From assembly GCA_947488275.1 (NCBI GenBank), contig CANKZX010000008.1, positions 1-40,486 of the forward strand: DNA of 40,486 bases, in the 5' to 3' direction. This document shows positions 27,986 through 36,912 of this stretch, piece by piece. The number at the start of each line of letters is the position of its first letter. Position 1 is the first letter of the stretch. The position numbers and the translations under genes were made by a program. This DNA comes from Alphaproteobacteria bacterium. GTDB taxonomy: Bacteria; Pseudomonadota; Alphaproteobacteria; Paracaedibacterales; CAIOTO01. Under the pieces are notes generated by a model. That model saw nothing but the letters and a program-made list of their open reading frames with translations, did no database searches and was not told the DNA's origin.

Positions 27986-28608
27986 TGGGATAGATTATAT
28001 TTTTTCAACAATTGATAAGCGATGTTGATTTTTTTGATATGTGCTTCTGCCTCAAGGCTGCCTCCATTTACATCAGGATGATGTTTTTTAACAAGATTGC
28101 GATAAGCTTTTTGCAAATCGGCTGGTTTGAAATGGGGTGGCAAGTTAAAAAGAATTATAGCTTCATCTTCGGCAGTTGTCGTTCTTTTTTTAGGAGATGG
28201 AGATTGTGTATAATGAATAGATTCTTCAAATAGACCAAACGGATCTTTGTAGGAAGAATCTCCATTATGAGGCTTCGTTGTTGCCCGTAAAAAAGGCTTA
28301 ACGGCAGCTGCACTTTGCCAACTACCAAGTGGCCAGCTTGGGCGATCCCATGTGATATCACGTTCCCAAAGGGCAATAATTTCAGCCTCTGTCATGCCTT
28401 TATAATAGTTCCAGGCTGCATTGTATTCGCGCACATGCATAAGACAAAACCAGTGCCAACAATTATTATCTTTAATATTTTGAGGGTGGTCGTGTTTAGG
28501 GGCGCGGTAGATGCCGTCAGAACCACACCCTTTAAAAGCACAAACTTGTGTGTTTGGTGTTTTTTTAAGGGCATAGCGTTGCCAAAAGGAAGATGTGCGT
28601 TGTGTCAT
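27982..28608 (-). CDS. J-domain co-chaperone (C-terminal DnaJ domain)
   Basis: A 208-residue protein with its J domain at the C-terminus: helix II (ADLQKAYRNLVKKHHPDVNGG) contains the HPD tripeptide that stimulates DnaK. The N-terminal half has conserved alphaproteobacterial blocks, VCAFKGCGSDGIYRAPK and FCLMHVREYNAAWNYYKGM, with Cys and His that could hold a metal. It is not DnaJ or CbpA, because the G/F region and substrate domains are missing. The client is unknown. It overlaps both neighbours by 4 bases. Confidence 0.9.
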   Translation of the reverse strand: MTQRTSSFWQRYALKKTPNTQVCAFKGCGSDGIYRAPKHDHPQNIKDNNCWHWFCLMHVREYNAAWNYYKGMTEAEIIALWERDITWDRPSWPLGSWQSAAAVKPFLRATTKPHNGDSSYKDPFGLFEESIHYTQSPSPKKRTTTAEDEAIILFNLPPHFKPADLQKAYRNLVKKHHPDVNGGSLEAEAHIKKINIAYQLLKKYNLSQ

Positions 28609-29480
28609 AGCGAATAACGAAAAAAACCTTCACCTGATTTACGTCCCAGTTTTCCATTGGCAACATATTGTTTGAGGAGAGATGATGGTTTTAATGACGA
28701 ATCATTTGATGATTCATGTAGGGTTGCTAAAATTGAAAGACAGGTGTCGAGTCCTATTAAGTCCGCAAGTGCTAGTGGCCCCATTGGAAAATTCGCCCCT
28801 AATGTCATTGCTGTATCAATGGCATCTGCAGTTGCTGTGCCAGATTCTAATAAAATTGTCGCTTGATTGATTAAAGGTAATAGCAATCGATTGACAATAA
28901 ATCCAGGTGAGTCTTGACAAGTGACGGGTGTTTTTCCAACGGTTGTGATGAACTGTGTTATGTTCCTTGTTACATCTGGGTGTGTTGTTTGATGGGGGAT
29001 GATTTCAACAAGCGGCATGTGATGCGCTGGGTTGAAAAAATGTATACCCAAAAAACGTTCAGGACTCTTGACATGTTTTGCAAGGGATGTGATTGAAAAT
29101 GAAGACGTATTTGTTGCTAAGATGCATGTATTTTTTTGATGTTTGCCAAGCCTTTCAAAAAGAGAGGTTTTTGTGTCAAAGTCTTCGATAATTGCCTCAA
29201 TAATCAGATCGCATGATGCGAATTGAACAAGATTATGGCAAGGGGTGATGTTATTTAGAAAGTGTATTTTTTGATTGGCATCAAGTGTGCCTTTCTCATA
29301 CGCACGATGGAGTCGTTTGTGTAGCGAATCAATAGCCGTATTTAATTGATTTGAGTCCGTATCATGTATGAAGATGGGATGTCCATTGTGAAGAAAAACC
29401 TCCGCAATGCCTTGTCCCATTTGACCAGATCCAATAATGCCAATCATTGCTTTTGATGTGATTTCTGGCATAAGGAACAT
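28605..29480 (-). CDS. hbd: 3-hydroxybutyryl-CoA / 3-hydroxyacyl-CoA dehydrogenase
   Basis: NAD(P)-dependent oxidoreductase that interconverts acetoacetyl-CoA and 3-hydroxybutyryl-CoA, in fatty acid or polyhydroxybutyrate metabolism. The 291-residue single-enzyme form has the Rossmann loop GIIGSGQMGQGIAEVF, NTSSFSITSLA, the catalytic His in GIHFFNPAHHMPLVEII, and the C-terminal domain signature SPGFIVNRLLLPLINQA and GANFPMGPLALADLIGLD. The first Met at 29480 or the fourth residue at 29471 may be the start. The gene is 2 bases from the Fis-like gene upstream. No other beta-oxidation gene is nearby. Confidence 0.92.
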   Translation of the reverse strand: MFLMPEITSKAMIGIIGSGQMGQGIAEVFLHNGHPIFIHDTDSNQLNTAIDSLHKRLHRAYEKGTLDANQKIHFLNNITPCHNLVQFASCDLIIEAIIEDFDTKTSLFERLGKHQKNTCILATNTSSFSITSLAKHVKSPERFLGIHFFNPAHHMPLVEIIPHQTTHPDVTRNITQFITTVGKTPVTCQDSPGFIVNRLLLPLINQATILLESGTATADAIDTAMTLGANFPMGPLALADLIGLDTCLSILATLHESSNDSSLKPSSLLKQYVANGKLGRKSGEGFFRYSL

Positions 29481-29482
29481 TC

Positions 29483-29794
29483 TTAAAGACCGTATTCAGC
29501 TATCTTTTTGCGAAGCGTATTGCGATTAATACCAAGAATTTCAGATGCTTTTTTTTGGTTGCCATCAGTTAATTGTAGGGTTGCCTTGATAAGGGGCTTT
29601 TCAACTTCGCCCATAACTAATGTATATAATTGTCCTTCAGGTAAATGGGCTTTATGTTCATCAAAATAGGCCGCTAAGAAACGATGAACCACACTACCCA
29701 GACCTTCTTGATGCCCACCTTTTTTATCATCAACGGAGATGGCTTCTGCGACTGTTTCATCATATATAATTGTTGGCAAGGCTCTGGCTAACAT
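29483..29794 (-). CDS. Fis-like protein: stand-alone NtrC C-terminal DNA-binding domain
   Basis: A 103-residue protein. Its second half is a Fis/NtrC DNA-binding domain: LYTLVMGEVEKPLIKATLQL, then the helix-turn-helix in DGNQKKASEILGINRNTLRKK. The stretch before it (VVHRFLAAYFDEHKAHLP) resembles the linker and tail of alphaproteobacterial NtrC. No receiver or AAA+ domain is present, and dusB lies directly upstream with a 7-base overlap, leaving no room for them. Alphaproteobacteria usually have dusB-ntrB-ntrC; enterobacteria have dusB-fis, and Fis (98 residues) is thought to derive from the NtrC C-terminus. This gene is thus either a reduced NtrC or a functional Fis analogue. The frame is clean, so a working DNA-binding protein is likely. 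Confidence 0.85.
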   Translation of the reverse strand: MLARALPTIIYDETVAEAISVDDKKGGHQEGLGSVVHRFLAAYFDEHKAHLPEGQLYTLVMGEVEKPLIKATLQLTDGNQKKASEILGINRNTLRKKIAEYGL

Positions 29795-30759
29795 AAAGAT
29801 CCGTAAAAGTTTTTAATTTCGTTTTTAAGTGCATGCACAGTTTCAGCTTGGTGGACGCGAACGCGGAAATCAGCGGAACATTCGAGCCCTTTACTATACC
29901 ATCCGATGTGTTTGCGGGCAATCTTAGAGCCCGCATCTTCACCATAATGTCGTAACATATCTTCAACGTGTTGTTCAAGGATTGCGTATTGTGTTTTAAG
30001 ATCTGGATCTGGTAAGGATTCACCTGTTTTAAGGAAATGACCAACTTGATTGATGAACCATGGGCGTCCATAGGCGCCGCGTCCAATCATAACACCATCG
30101 GCACCGCTTTTCTCAAGTAATGTAACAGCGTCTTGTTCGGTGACGACATCGCCATTGCCGATAACAGGAATGCCAACGGCATCTTTTACCTGGCGAATAA
30201 ACGACCAATCTGAACGCCCGGTATACAGTTGACAGCGTGTGCGTCCATGAATTGTGATCATTTGGATACCTGCATTTTCGGCGCGTTTTGCCAAAGTTGG
30301 TGCGTTTCGATTATCATCATTCCAGCCTGTACGCATTTTAAGCGTAACAGGAATTTTAACTGCATTTACAACGGCATCCATAATGCGCCCAGCCAAATCT
30401 TCATCACGCATCAGGGCTGAACCTGCATACGTATTAACAATTTTTTTAACGGGACACCCCATGTTGATATCGATAATGTGCGCGCCCATATCTTCGTTTA
30501 ATTTCGCAGCCTCTGCCATAACATCAGGATCACACCCCGCAATTTGAACAACAGACGGCAACTCTTCTTCTGACTTTTCAATCATTTTCATGGTTTGGCG
30601 TGTGTGACGAATCATAGCTTGACTGGCGATCATTTCAGAAATAACAAGACCCGCGCCCATACGTTTGACAAGACGTCGAAAAGGCATGTCTGTAACACCT
30701 GACATTGGTGCTAAAATGACAGGCATATCCAATTCAATGTCGCGAATCTTTAACGTCAT
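29788..30759 (-). CDS. dusB: tRNA-dihydrouridine synthase DusB
   Basis: FMN enzyme that reduces uridine to dihydrouridine in the tRNA D-loop. The 323-residue protein has an N-terminal TIM barrel with [27 protein letters not shown], the catalytic Cys in [20 protein letters not shown], and the FMN phosphate site [23 protein letters not shown]. The C-terminal helical domain ([11 protein letters not shown]) is usual for DusB (NifR3). It overlaps prfA by 4 bases and the Fis-like gene by 7. Confidence 0.95.
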   Translation of the reverse strand: MTLKIRDIELDMPVILAPMSGVTDMPFRRLVKRMGAGLVISEMIASQAMIRHTRQTMKMIEKSEEELPSVVQIAGCDPDVMAEAAKLNEDMGAHIIDINMGCPVKKIVNTYAGSALMRDEDLAGRIMDAVVNAVKIPVTLKMRTGWNDDNRNAPTLAKRAENAGIQMITIHGRTRCQLYTGRSDWSFIRQVKDAVGIPVIGNGDVVTEQDAVTLLEKSGADGVMIGRGAYGRPWFINQVGHFLKTGESLPDPDLKTQYAILEQHVEDMLRHYGEDAGSKIARKHIGWYSKGLECSADFRVRVHQAETVHALKNEIKNFYGSLC

Positions 30760-31838
30760 TCGTTATCCTCAGCAGAAAGCTTAACGGCTTGATCTTCAGT
30801 GATGAGTGCATTGATGACTTCATCAAGTGCTTCACCTTCCATGATTTGAGCAATCTTATAAAGGGTTAGGTTAATACGATGATCACTGACACGCCCTTGT
30901 GGATAGTTATAGGTGCGAATACGCTCAGACCGATCGCCAGAACCCACTTGGTTTTTACGGTCAGCGGATCGTTCGGCATCAATACGATTGCGTTCGGCTT
31001 CATAGAGTCGTGCGCGTAAAATCTTCATCGCTTTTGCTTTGTTTTTATGCTGCGATCGTTCATCTTGCTGCGATACAACAACACCTGTTGGAAGATGGGT
31101 GATACGAACCGCGCTGTCTGTTGTGTTAACATGCTGACCGCCCGCACCAGAGGCACGAAACACATCAATCAGTAGATCTTTTTCATCAATGTGAATATCA
31201 ACTTCTTCGGCCTCGGGAAGGACGGCAACTGTTGCGGCTGATGTGTGAATACGACCGCTTGATTCGGTTTCAGGTACACGTTGCACACGATGTACGCCTG
31301 ATTCAAATTTAAGGCGTGCATAGACGCCTTTTCCTGTTATGGAGGCAGAGGCTTCTTTGATGCCGCCAATACCTGTGTCAGCAGCGTTTAATAATTCAAA
31401 CTTCCAGCCATTAATGGCCGCATACCGTTGATACATTCGAAGGAGGTTTGCTGCAAATAGTCCAGCTTCCTCGCCGCCTGTACCCGCACGAACTTCTAAA
31501 ATAACGTTACGTTCGTCATTCGCATCTTTTGGCAACAATAATACTTTGACTGTTTGTTCAAGATGGGGGATTTCTTCTTTTAAGGCATAGATTTCATGCT
31601 GCATCATGTCGCGCATTTCAGCGTCTGCGGTTGGGTCTTTCATCATTGATTCAAGTTCGATAAGCTCTTTTTGTTTGTTTCGGAATGATAAAATTGCCTC
31701 TGCAACATCAGTCATGTCGGAATATTCTTTCGACAATTTGGCAAAATCACCTGGATCAGACATGGTGTGCGTTGCAAGGGATTCTCGCAGGTTTTCAAAA
31801 TGCTGCAATAATCGGTCGAGTTTAACGGTAAATGACAT
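30756..31838 (-). CDS. prfA: Peptide chain release factor 1
   Basis: Recognises UAA and UAG and triggers peptide release. The 360 residues are the family length. The GGQ loop is [20 protein letters not shown]; the conserved upstream blocks [15 protein letters not shown] and the C-terminal [17 protein letters not shown] are present. It is the first gene of the minus-strand set that runs to ccmA. The usual neighbour prmC, the methyltransferase for the GGQ glutamine, is not next to it. No strong ribosome site precedes the ATG. Confidence 0.97.
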   Translation of the reverse strand: MSFTVKLDRLLQHFENLRESLATHTMSDPGDFAKLSKEYSDMTDVAEAILSFRNKQKELIELESMMKDPTADAEMRDMMQHEIYALKEEIPHLEQTVKVLLLPKDANDERNVILEVRAGTGGEEAGLFAANLLRMYQRYAAINGWKFELLNAADTGIGGIKEASASITGKGVYARLKFESGVHRVQRVPETESSGRIHTSAATVAVLPEAEEVDIHIDEKDLLIDVFRASGAGGQHVNTTDSAVRITHLPTGVVVSQQDERSQHKNKAKAMKILRARLYEAERNRIDAERSADRKNQVGSGDRSERIRTYNYPQGRVSDHRINLTLYKIAQIMEGEALDEVINALITEDQAVKLSAEDNE

Positions 31839-32140
31839 GAATAAGGCTCGTATATATATTTTAATGTTTATTTTATCATATTTTAATCAAGCAAAAGACG
31901 GTAACGCAGAAAAGACACAACTGAACAAGTGTTCAAAAGCTGACAACGCGTTATTAACGCACGATATAAAATAATCAGAAATCGGTGTCTATAATTGATA
32001 TCATATTTAAGAGAGAAAATGCTATTTAAAAGCACGCCATTTTTATTTTTTTCACATGATCTTTTTAGACTCTATCTTCTTTATTAATCTTGATCTATCG
32101 TGATAAGAAGATTTCAAAATGATAGAACAATGGTGCATTG
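31839..32140. other. Divergent A+T-rich gap between prfA and aminopeptidase P
   Basis: About 300 bases with no convincing gene. Two perfect dyads lie close together: GAACA-AG-TGTTC (31923-31934) and GCGTTA-T-TAACGC (31948-31960). Either could bind a dimeric regulator of prfA or of the aminopeptidase gene. I see no clear promoter hexamer pair. Confidence 0.4.
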
Positions 32141-33925
32141 ATGGATGCCAATAAAAAGCTGACTCAATTACGTGTAGCGCTTAAGAATGCGGACGCTTTT
32201 GCCTATCTTATTCCGACAAGTGATCCCTTTCAAAATGAATATCGTGCAGCCGTGGATGAACGTTTAGCCTGGTTAACGGGGTTTGATGGCTCTAGTGGGT
32301 TTGGTATTGTAACATTGGAAAAGGCTGCTGTATTTGTTGATGGTCGTTATACACTGCAGTTACAAAATCAAATTGACACGACACTATTCGAAGCCTTGCC
32401 GATTGAACAGTGTGATACGTGGGTTTTATCATCCATTAAGGCAGGGGATGTTGTCTTATTTGATCCATTGTTATTTAATATATCAGATTATAAGAAATGG
32501 CAATTGCGGGCAAATCAAAGTGGGTTCACGTTGATGCCGGCACCTGTTAATTTGATCGATATGGTATGGGTCGATAAACCGTGGACGCATAATGATTCAG
32601 CTTTCTTGCATGCAATCGCGTATGCAGGGAAAACATTTTTAGAAAAGCGTGAAGGTATCGTTCATTTTTTGCAACAGCATAAAGCGGATAGCTTTTTGAT
32701 TGGGAATACGGAATCACTGAATTGGTTGCTCAATATGCGTGGGTATGATTTACCTTATACGCCTGTATCCAATATGTATGGGATGTTTCATAAAAACGGT
32801 ACGATTGATGTTTTTTGCCGTTTATCAAATATGTCGCCTGATGTGCGGTCAGCGTTTGGATGTGAGGTTTGTTTTCATGATTTATCGGCATGTGAAGCCT
32901 TTTTGAAAACGAAGGTAAGGGGGAAAGTCATTTTAGTTGACCCTAGTCGCACGCCTGTTGCATTCGTATCGTATGTTGATTGTAATGATAATACGCTTAG
33001 TTTTGCTTCGGATCCGTGTGGGCTTTTGCGCGCAATTAAAAATCCAACAGAGTTACGCGGCTTTAGACAGGCGCATCTACGTGATGGGGTGGCACTTACT
33101 CAATTTTTGGCATGGATTGCGCAAGAAGGCAAAAAGGGTGAGGTAACCGAGATTGAAGCAGCTGATTATCTGGAGCAATGCCGAAGGGCGCAACCTTTGT
33201 TTCATAGTCTTAGCTTTCCAACAATTGCTGGGGCAGGGGCGAATGGTGCGATTGTGCATTACAGAGCAACGAAGGAAACAAATGCACAGATTAAACCAAA
33301 TCAGCTGTTGCTGGTTGATTCGGGGGCGCAGTATTTAGATGGCACGACAGATGTGACACGAACAATTGCTATTGGTACACCAACGACCGAACAACGTGAT
33401 CGTTTTACACGTGTGCTTAAAGGACACATTGCCCTTGCACAAGCTGTATTTCCACATAATACATGTGGCGAACAATTAGATGTCCTTGCACGGCAATTTT
33501 TATGGCAAGTTGGATGTGATTACAATCATGGAACTGGGCATGGTGTTGGTAGTTTTTTGAATGTGCATGAAGGGCCGCAAAGGATCGCAAAATCAGGGAC
33601 GCGGGTGCCGTTGCAGCCAGGCATGATTCTATCAAATGAACCTGGTTATTATAAAACAAATGAATATGGTATTCGTATTGAGAATTTGGTGGTTGTCGTT
33701 GAAACAATGCTTGAGTCAGGGGGAGGAGGTGAGCCGATCAAGATGTTGGCGTTTGAGACGTTAACACTCGCTCCTATTGATAAAGATCTTATCTGTATTG
33801 AGTTGTTGACTTATGATGAAAAAGACTGGATCAATCGTTATCATCAACATGTTTATACAAGGCTAGCGCCGTATTTGGATGGTCATACGCGCAAGTGGTT
33901 GAAACAGGTAACGACAGTACTTTAA
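32141..33925 (+). CDS. Aminopeptidase P family (Xaa-Pro) M24 metallopeptidase
   Basis: Removes N-terminal residues that precede proline. The roughly 595-residue, three-domain form has two creatinase-like N-terminal domains (YLIPTSDPFQNEY, LTGFDGSSG; second around residues 160-310) and the pita-bread catalytic domain. Metal ligands are visible: D and D in DSGAQYLDGTTDVTRTI, H in GTGHGVG, E in LSNEPGYY and E in GIRIENLVV. A C-terminal extension (about 60 residues) is normal for this long form. A TTG at 32138 is in frame, but ATG 32141 directly after it is the likelier start. It is cytosolic, as no signal peptide is seen. Confidence 0.93.
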   Translation: MDANKKLTQLRVALKNADAFAYLIPTSDPFQNEYRAAVDERLAWLTGFDGSSGFGIVTLEKAAVFVDGRYTLQLQNQIDTTLFEALPIEQCDTWVLSSIKAGDVVLFDPLLFNISDYKKWQLRANQSGFTLMPAPVNLIDMVWVDKPWTHNDSAFLHAIAYAGKTFLEKREGIVHFLQQHKADSFLIGNTESLNWLLNMRGYDLPYTPVSNMYGMFHKNGTIDVFCRLSNMSPDVRSAFGCEVCFHDLSACEAFLKTKVRGKVILVDPSRTPVAFVSYVDCNDNTLSFASDPCGLLRAIKNPTELRGFRQAHLRDGVALTQFLAWIAQEGKKGEVTEIEAADYLEQCRRAQPLFHSLSFPTIAGAGANGAIVHYRATKETNAQIKPNQLLLVDSGAQYLDGTTDVTRTIAIGTPTTEQRDRFTRVLKGHIALAQAVFPHNTCGEQLDVLARQFLWQVGCDYNHGTGHGVGSFLNVHEGPQRIAKSGTRVPLQPGMILSNEPGYYKTNEYGIRIENLVVVVETMLESGGGGEPIKMLAFETLTLAPIDKDLICIELLTYDEKDWINRYHQHVYTRLAPYLDGHTRKWLKQVTTVL

Positions 33926-33981
33926 ACATGTTAGAGAGATCAAAGATACATGTAAAGTAATAAGGAGTTGGGGAAGATGCA

Positions 33982-34066
33982 TGGTGCCCTCGGGGAGACT
34001 CGAACTCCCACATCAGAAGATAATAGATTTTGAGTCTACCGCGTCTACCAATTCCGCCACAAGGGC
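33982..34066 (-). tRNA. tRNA-Leu (CAA)
   Basis: An 85-nt class II tRNA on the minus strand, CCA encoded. The acceptor GCCCTTG pairs with CGAGGGC; the D-arm TGGCGGAATTGGTAGACGC is leucine type. The anticodon arm GTAGA-CTCAAAA-TCTAT gives anticodon CAA (reads UUG). The long variable arm TATCTTCTGATG and T-arm GGGAGTTCGAGTCTCCC are intact. Confidence 0.95.
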
Positions 34067-34235
34067 CTTGCATAGGAAACAGTAGCATCTTTGTTTTTTT
34101 ATTTCAACAAAAAAATAAGATAGAGGTATCTTAATTCAACAGGGTCTATGTTCATGAGTTTGTATTAGAGTATTGTAAAATTTTAGATAAATATAGCATA
34201 TTGACAATAACGTGTATCGAGTGGTTATATTCAAT

Positions 34236-34406
34236 ACCGATGATTTTACGCGCTTTTTTCGTTATAGCGAACCTGCCTAGCAGGTGTGGTTATCCAGAAA
34301 AACAGCCATTTTCGACGTAACAGCCACTGGATCACCACAAAAACCTTTGGTTTTTTCGTGATAATGGTGAATGGTGGTGCCTATTTTTTGCTCAAAATTA
34401 GCGGTG
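34236..34406. repeat. Dispersed palindromic element, copy 6 (with outer inverted ends)
   Basis: The core 34260-34368 has a left arm CGTTATAGCGA, ACCTGC-CTA-GCAGGT, GTGGTTATCCAG and a right arm CTGGATCACCAC, AAAAACC-TTT-GGTTTTT, TCGTGATAATGG. Outer sequences match copy 2: left ACCGATGATTTTACG (34236-34250), right TGCTCAAAATTAGCGGTG (34389-34406). The spacing between outer ends is close to that in copy 2. It lies in the 567-base gap between tRNA-Leu and the MFS gene. Confidence 0.78.
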
Positions 34407-34438
34407 TTAAGTGGAAAAATATATGAATTATCTTATTA

Positions 34439-34471
34439 TTGACATATTTTTTTTAATAAAAAATATATAAT
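34439..34471 (+). promoter_or_regulatory. Candidate promoter region for the MFS-psuKG genes
   Basis: A perfect TTGACA (34439-34444) is followed by TATATA (34464-34469) and TATAAT (34466-34471). The spacers are 19 and 21 bases, longer than ideal. The run between them is an A/T dyad (ATATTTTTT/AAAAAATAT). The remainder of 34472-34633 is very A+T rich and shows no gene; AGGGAGAT just before 34634 is the ribosome site of the MFS gene. Confidence 0.3.
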
Positions 34472-34633
34472 TAACTTTTTTTGTAGTTTAATTATATTTG
34501 TTTGATTTTTTATGATATATATAAATGTCTTTTCAAATAAAAGTGATAAATTTTTACATAATAAATCTTGTAAAGTAATGTGCGATCGACTAGCTTGTTG
34601 AACAAGTAATTAACCAGGTAGGGAGATGTTGCC

Positions 34634-35890
34634 ATGAAACTTATTCGAAACGGTCTAGCGTTTGGGCATATTATTGAATGCTTTGATAATACACTTTATG
34701 GATTTTTTTCTGTTCTTTTGGCGCCTGTATTTTTTCCAACTACAGATCCGTTTACACAAACATTATCAACGTTTGGTGCATTTGCTGCAGGATATATTAC
34801 AAAACCACTTGGTGCGATTGTTTTTGGTCTTTTGGGGGATTCAACAAATCGTAATTTGCCGCTGGTTTTATCCATTGGTCTTGTTGGTGTGCCGACCCTT
34901 ATTATTGGTTTATTGCCAAGTTATCAGGATGTTGGTATTTTGGCACCAATCGTTTTGATTCTTTGTCGGATGTTTCAGGGGTTTTTCTTTGGTGGTGAAT
35001 TCGCTGGTGTGAATGTTTATATCTATGAAACAATTCCTGAAAAGGAATTGGGGATTAATACAGGTGCACTGATTGCATCAGGTGTTTTGGGTGCTATTAT
35101 GGCAACACTTGCGGGTATGGTTGCCTTTCATCAAATTTTCCCAGAGTGGAGCTGGCGTGTTCCTTTTATTCTTGGTGGTTTTTTAGCCTTGTTTGCGGTT
35201 AAGCTTCGTCAGAAATTGGAATTGATTCCATCGGATACAAAGAATCAAACAACATATATGCAATCGGTTCGGATTTTATTAACAACCTATAAAAAGGAAA
35301 TGTTCTTTTGTTTTTTCTTTGCAGGTTTAACAACGATTCCACTTAATCTTTCCACTGTTTATGTCAACAAGATTTATGGAGACCTTGGTTTTTCAGCTTC
35401 CACATCTATGGCACTTAATGCATTAACAATGGTGTTTAATGCCTTCTTTCTTGTTTTATTTGGATACCTTGCCGATCGTGTTGGTTTTAATAAAATGATT
35501 ACGCGTGGGTGTATTGCGAATGTAGTGTTTGCTATACCGTCGTTTTGGTTACTTACAGGTTCGTCCGTTGGGATAGAAAGTGCGGTGCTATTCGTCTTTT
35601 TAATGATGGCAAATGGCACAATGATTAATGGGTGTGCTTTCCCTTATATGGCAAGTCTTTTTCCAAAATCGTGTCGTTATTCAGGTCTTGCTATATCGTA
35701 TACGTTTGGTATTGCCTTATTAAGTGGGACAGCGCCTCTTATTGCAACTATCCTTAATCATACATTTGGTACAGAAATTGCGGTAGCAGGTTATTTGATG
35801 TTTATCAGTGGTTTTTCACTCTTTTTATACAAAACGTTTTTTCCACAAAAGCCTGCAGACACCGCTGTTTCTTATAAAAAAGCGGCTTAG
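34634..35890 (+). CDS. MFS transporter, metabolite:H+ symporter (MHS/ProP-like)
   Basis: A 418-residue, 12-helix transporter. The N-terminal GHIIECFDNTLYGFFSVLLAPVFFP and the LTKPLGAIVFGLLGDSTNRN-type loop after helix 2 (ITKPLGAIVFGLLGDSTNR) match the MHS branch, which contains ProP, KgtP and related carriers; RMFQGFFFGGEFAGVNVYIYE is the typical helix 4 block. A strong ribosome site (AGGGAG) precedes ATG 34634. psuK starts within about 90 bases on the same strand, so the substrate could be pseudouridine or another nucleoside, but this rests on position only. MHS carriers more often move organic acids, betaine or proline. Confidence 0.88.
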   Translation: MKLIRNGLAFGHIIECFDNTLYGFFSVLLAPVFFPTTDPFTQTLSTFGAFAAGYITKPLGAIVFGLLGDSTNRNLPLVLSIGLVGVPTLIIGLLPSYQDVGILAPIVLILCRMFQGFFFGGEFAGVNVYIYETIPEKELGINTGALIASGVLGAIMATLAGMVAFHQIFPEWSWRVPFILGGFLALFAVKLRQKLELIPSDTKNQTTYMQSVRILLTTYKKEMFFCFFFAGLTTIPLNLSTVYVNKIYGDLGFSASTSMALNALTMVFNAFFLVLFGYLADRVGFNKMITRGCIANVVFAIPSFWLLTGSSVGIESAVLFVFLMMANGTMINGCAFPYMASLFPKSCRYSGLAISYTFGIALLSGTAPLIATILNHTFGTEIAVAGYLMFISGFSLFLYKTFFPQKPADTAVSYKKAA

Positions 35891-35982
35891 GATATTGGCT
35901 ATTTCTATTGATAGCGTATGAAATAAACGTTACTCATAGAGCTATATCGAAACGAATATTTAAAATAATGACGGGGAAAAAT

Positions 35983-36912
35983 ATGCGTACAAATGATATT
36001 TTATGTATTGGTGGAATTAATATTGATTGGGCTACGATTTCACCAGAAAATTATTACCCAGTTGATTCTTTTTCCTTTGTTTTTACGCCTGCTGTTGGTG
36101 GTGTTATTTACAATGTTGCATCAAATTTAACGGATTTAGAACATGATATTCATCTTATAAGTGCGGTTGGTGATGATCCTCATCATGAGATGATTCTAAA
36201 AGCACTTCATGAGAAAAAAATTGCGCGTCAAAATATTTTGACACGAAAGGGGGAGCAAACAGCCTCAATTGTTTTTATGATTGGAAATAATGGTGAATTG
36301 CTCCATCATATTGAACGCACACAAATATACGAGAGATTTACACCATACGATTTGAAGCCGTTGCAGGCTGAGATGGAAGCATCTAAGACATGGATTATTG
36401 ATACGGATTTGAGCGCTGATACGCTTTCGTATATTGCCCATAGAGTGCCAGAAACATCAAAACTCTTTGGGGTTATATCAACGCCTGAAAAAGCGGATCG
36501 TATTGTTTCAATTCTAGCGCATTTTGAGGGTCTTTTTCTTAATTTAGATGAGCTTAATTGTTTGACAAAATGTACAATAAACACAAAAGCTGAAATTTTG
36601 GCAGCTTCCGATTGGCTTCGAGAGCAAGGAATCACTTATGTTTTTATTACGTTGGGTCCAGATGGTGTTTGTGTAAATACGCCAGAGTATAAAGGCATTA
36701 TGCCAGCCTTGACTGCCGATGTTCAAGATACTCAAGGGGCAGGGGATGCTTTTGCATCGACTGTAATTGATGCTTTTACGCGTGGCAATTATTCCATGGT
36801 TGACATTGTTTCTCGTGGGCTTGCGGCTTCGAGTCTTGCTGTTGAAGTTAAAAAAAGAACAAATGGCATGTTATCACATGCTTTAATTAATGAAAGAATG
36901 CAGAATATATAA
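35983..36912 (+). CDS. psuK: PfkB-family carbohydrate kinase, probably pseudouridine kinase
   Basis: Phosphorylates pseudouridine at the 5' position, judged from its pairing with psuG. The PfkB fold shows in GGINIDWATI at the N-terminus, the GGVIYNVASNL substrate loop, and DTQGAGDAFASTVIDAF near the C-terminus with the anion-hole GAGD and catalytic Asp. The frame is open back to a TTG at 35908; ATG 35983 has GGGGAA 5-6 bases upstream and gives the usual start (MRTNDILCIGG), about 309 residues, close to the 313 of E. coli PsuK. Its stop shares one base with the psuG start (TAATG). Confidence 0.86.
   Translation: MRTNDILCIGGINIDWATISPENYYPVDSFSFVFTPAVGGVIYNVASNLTDLEHDIHLISAVGDDPHHEMILKALHEKKIARQNILTRKGEQTASIVFMIGNNGELLHHIERTQIYERFTPYDLKPLQAEMEASKTWIIDTDLSADTLSYIAHRVPETSKLFGVISTPEKADRIVSILAHFEGLFLNLDELNCLTKCTINTKAEILAASDWLREQGITYVFITLGPDGVCVNTPEYKGIMPALTADVQDTQGAGDAFASTVIDAFTRGNYSMVDIVSRGLAASSLAVEVKKRTNGMLSHALINERMQNI

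Noticed and set aside
29483..29794. Frameshifted full-length ntrC
   Set aside because: dusB abuts the frame with a 7-base overlap, so there is no space for receiver or AAA+ remnants; a clean short gene is the better reading.
31606..31974. 122-residue plus-strand frame across the prfA start
   Set aside because: Mostly antisense to conserved prfA sequence; the remaining part lies in A+T-rich gap DNA with no homology seen.
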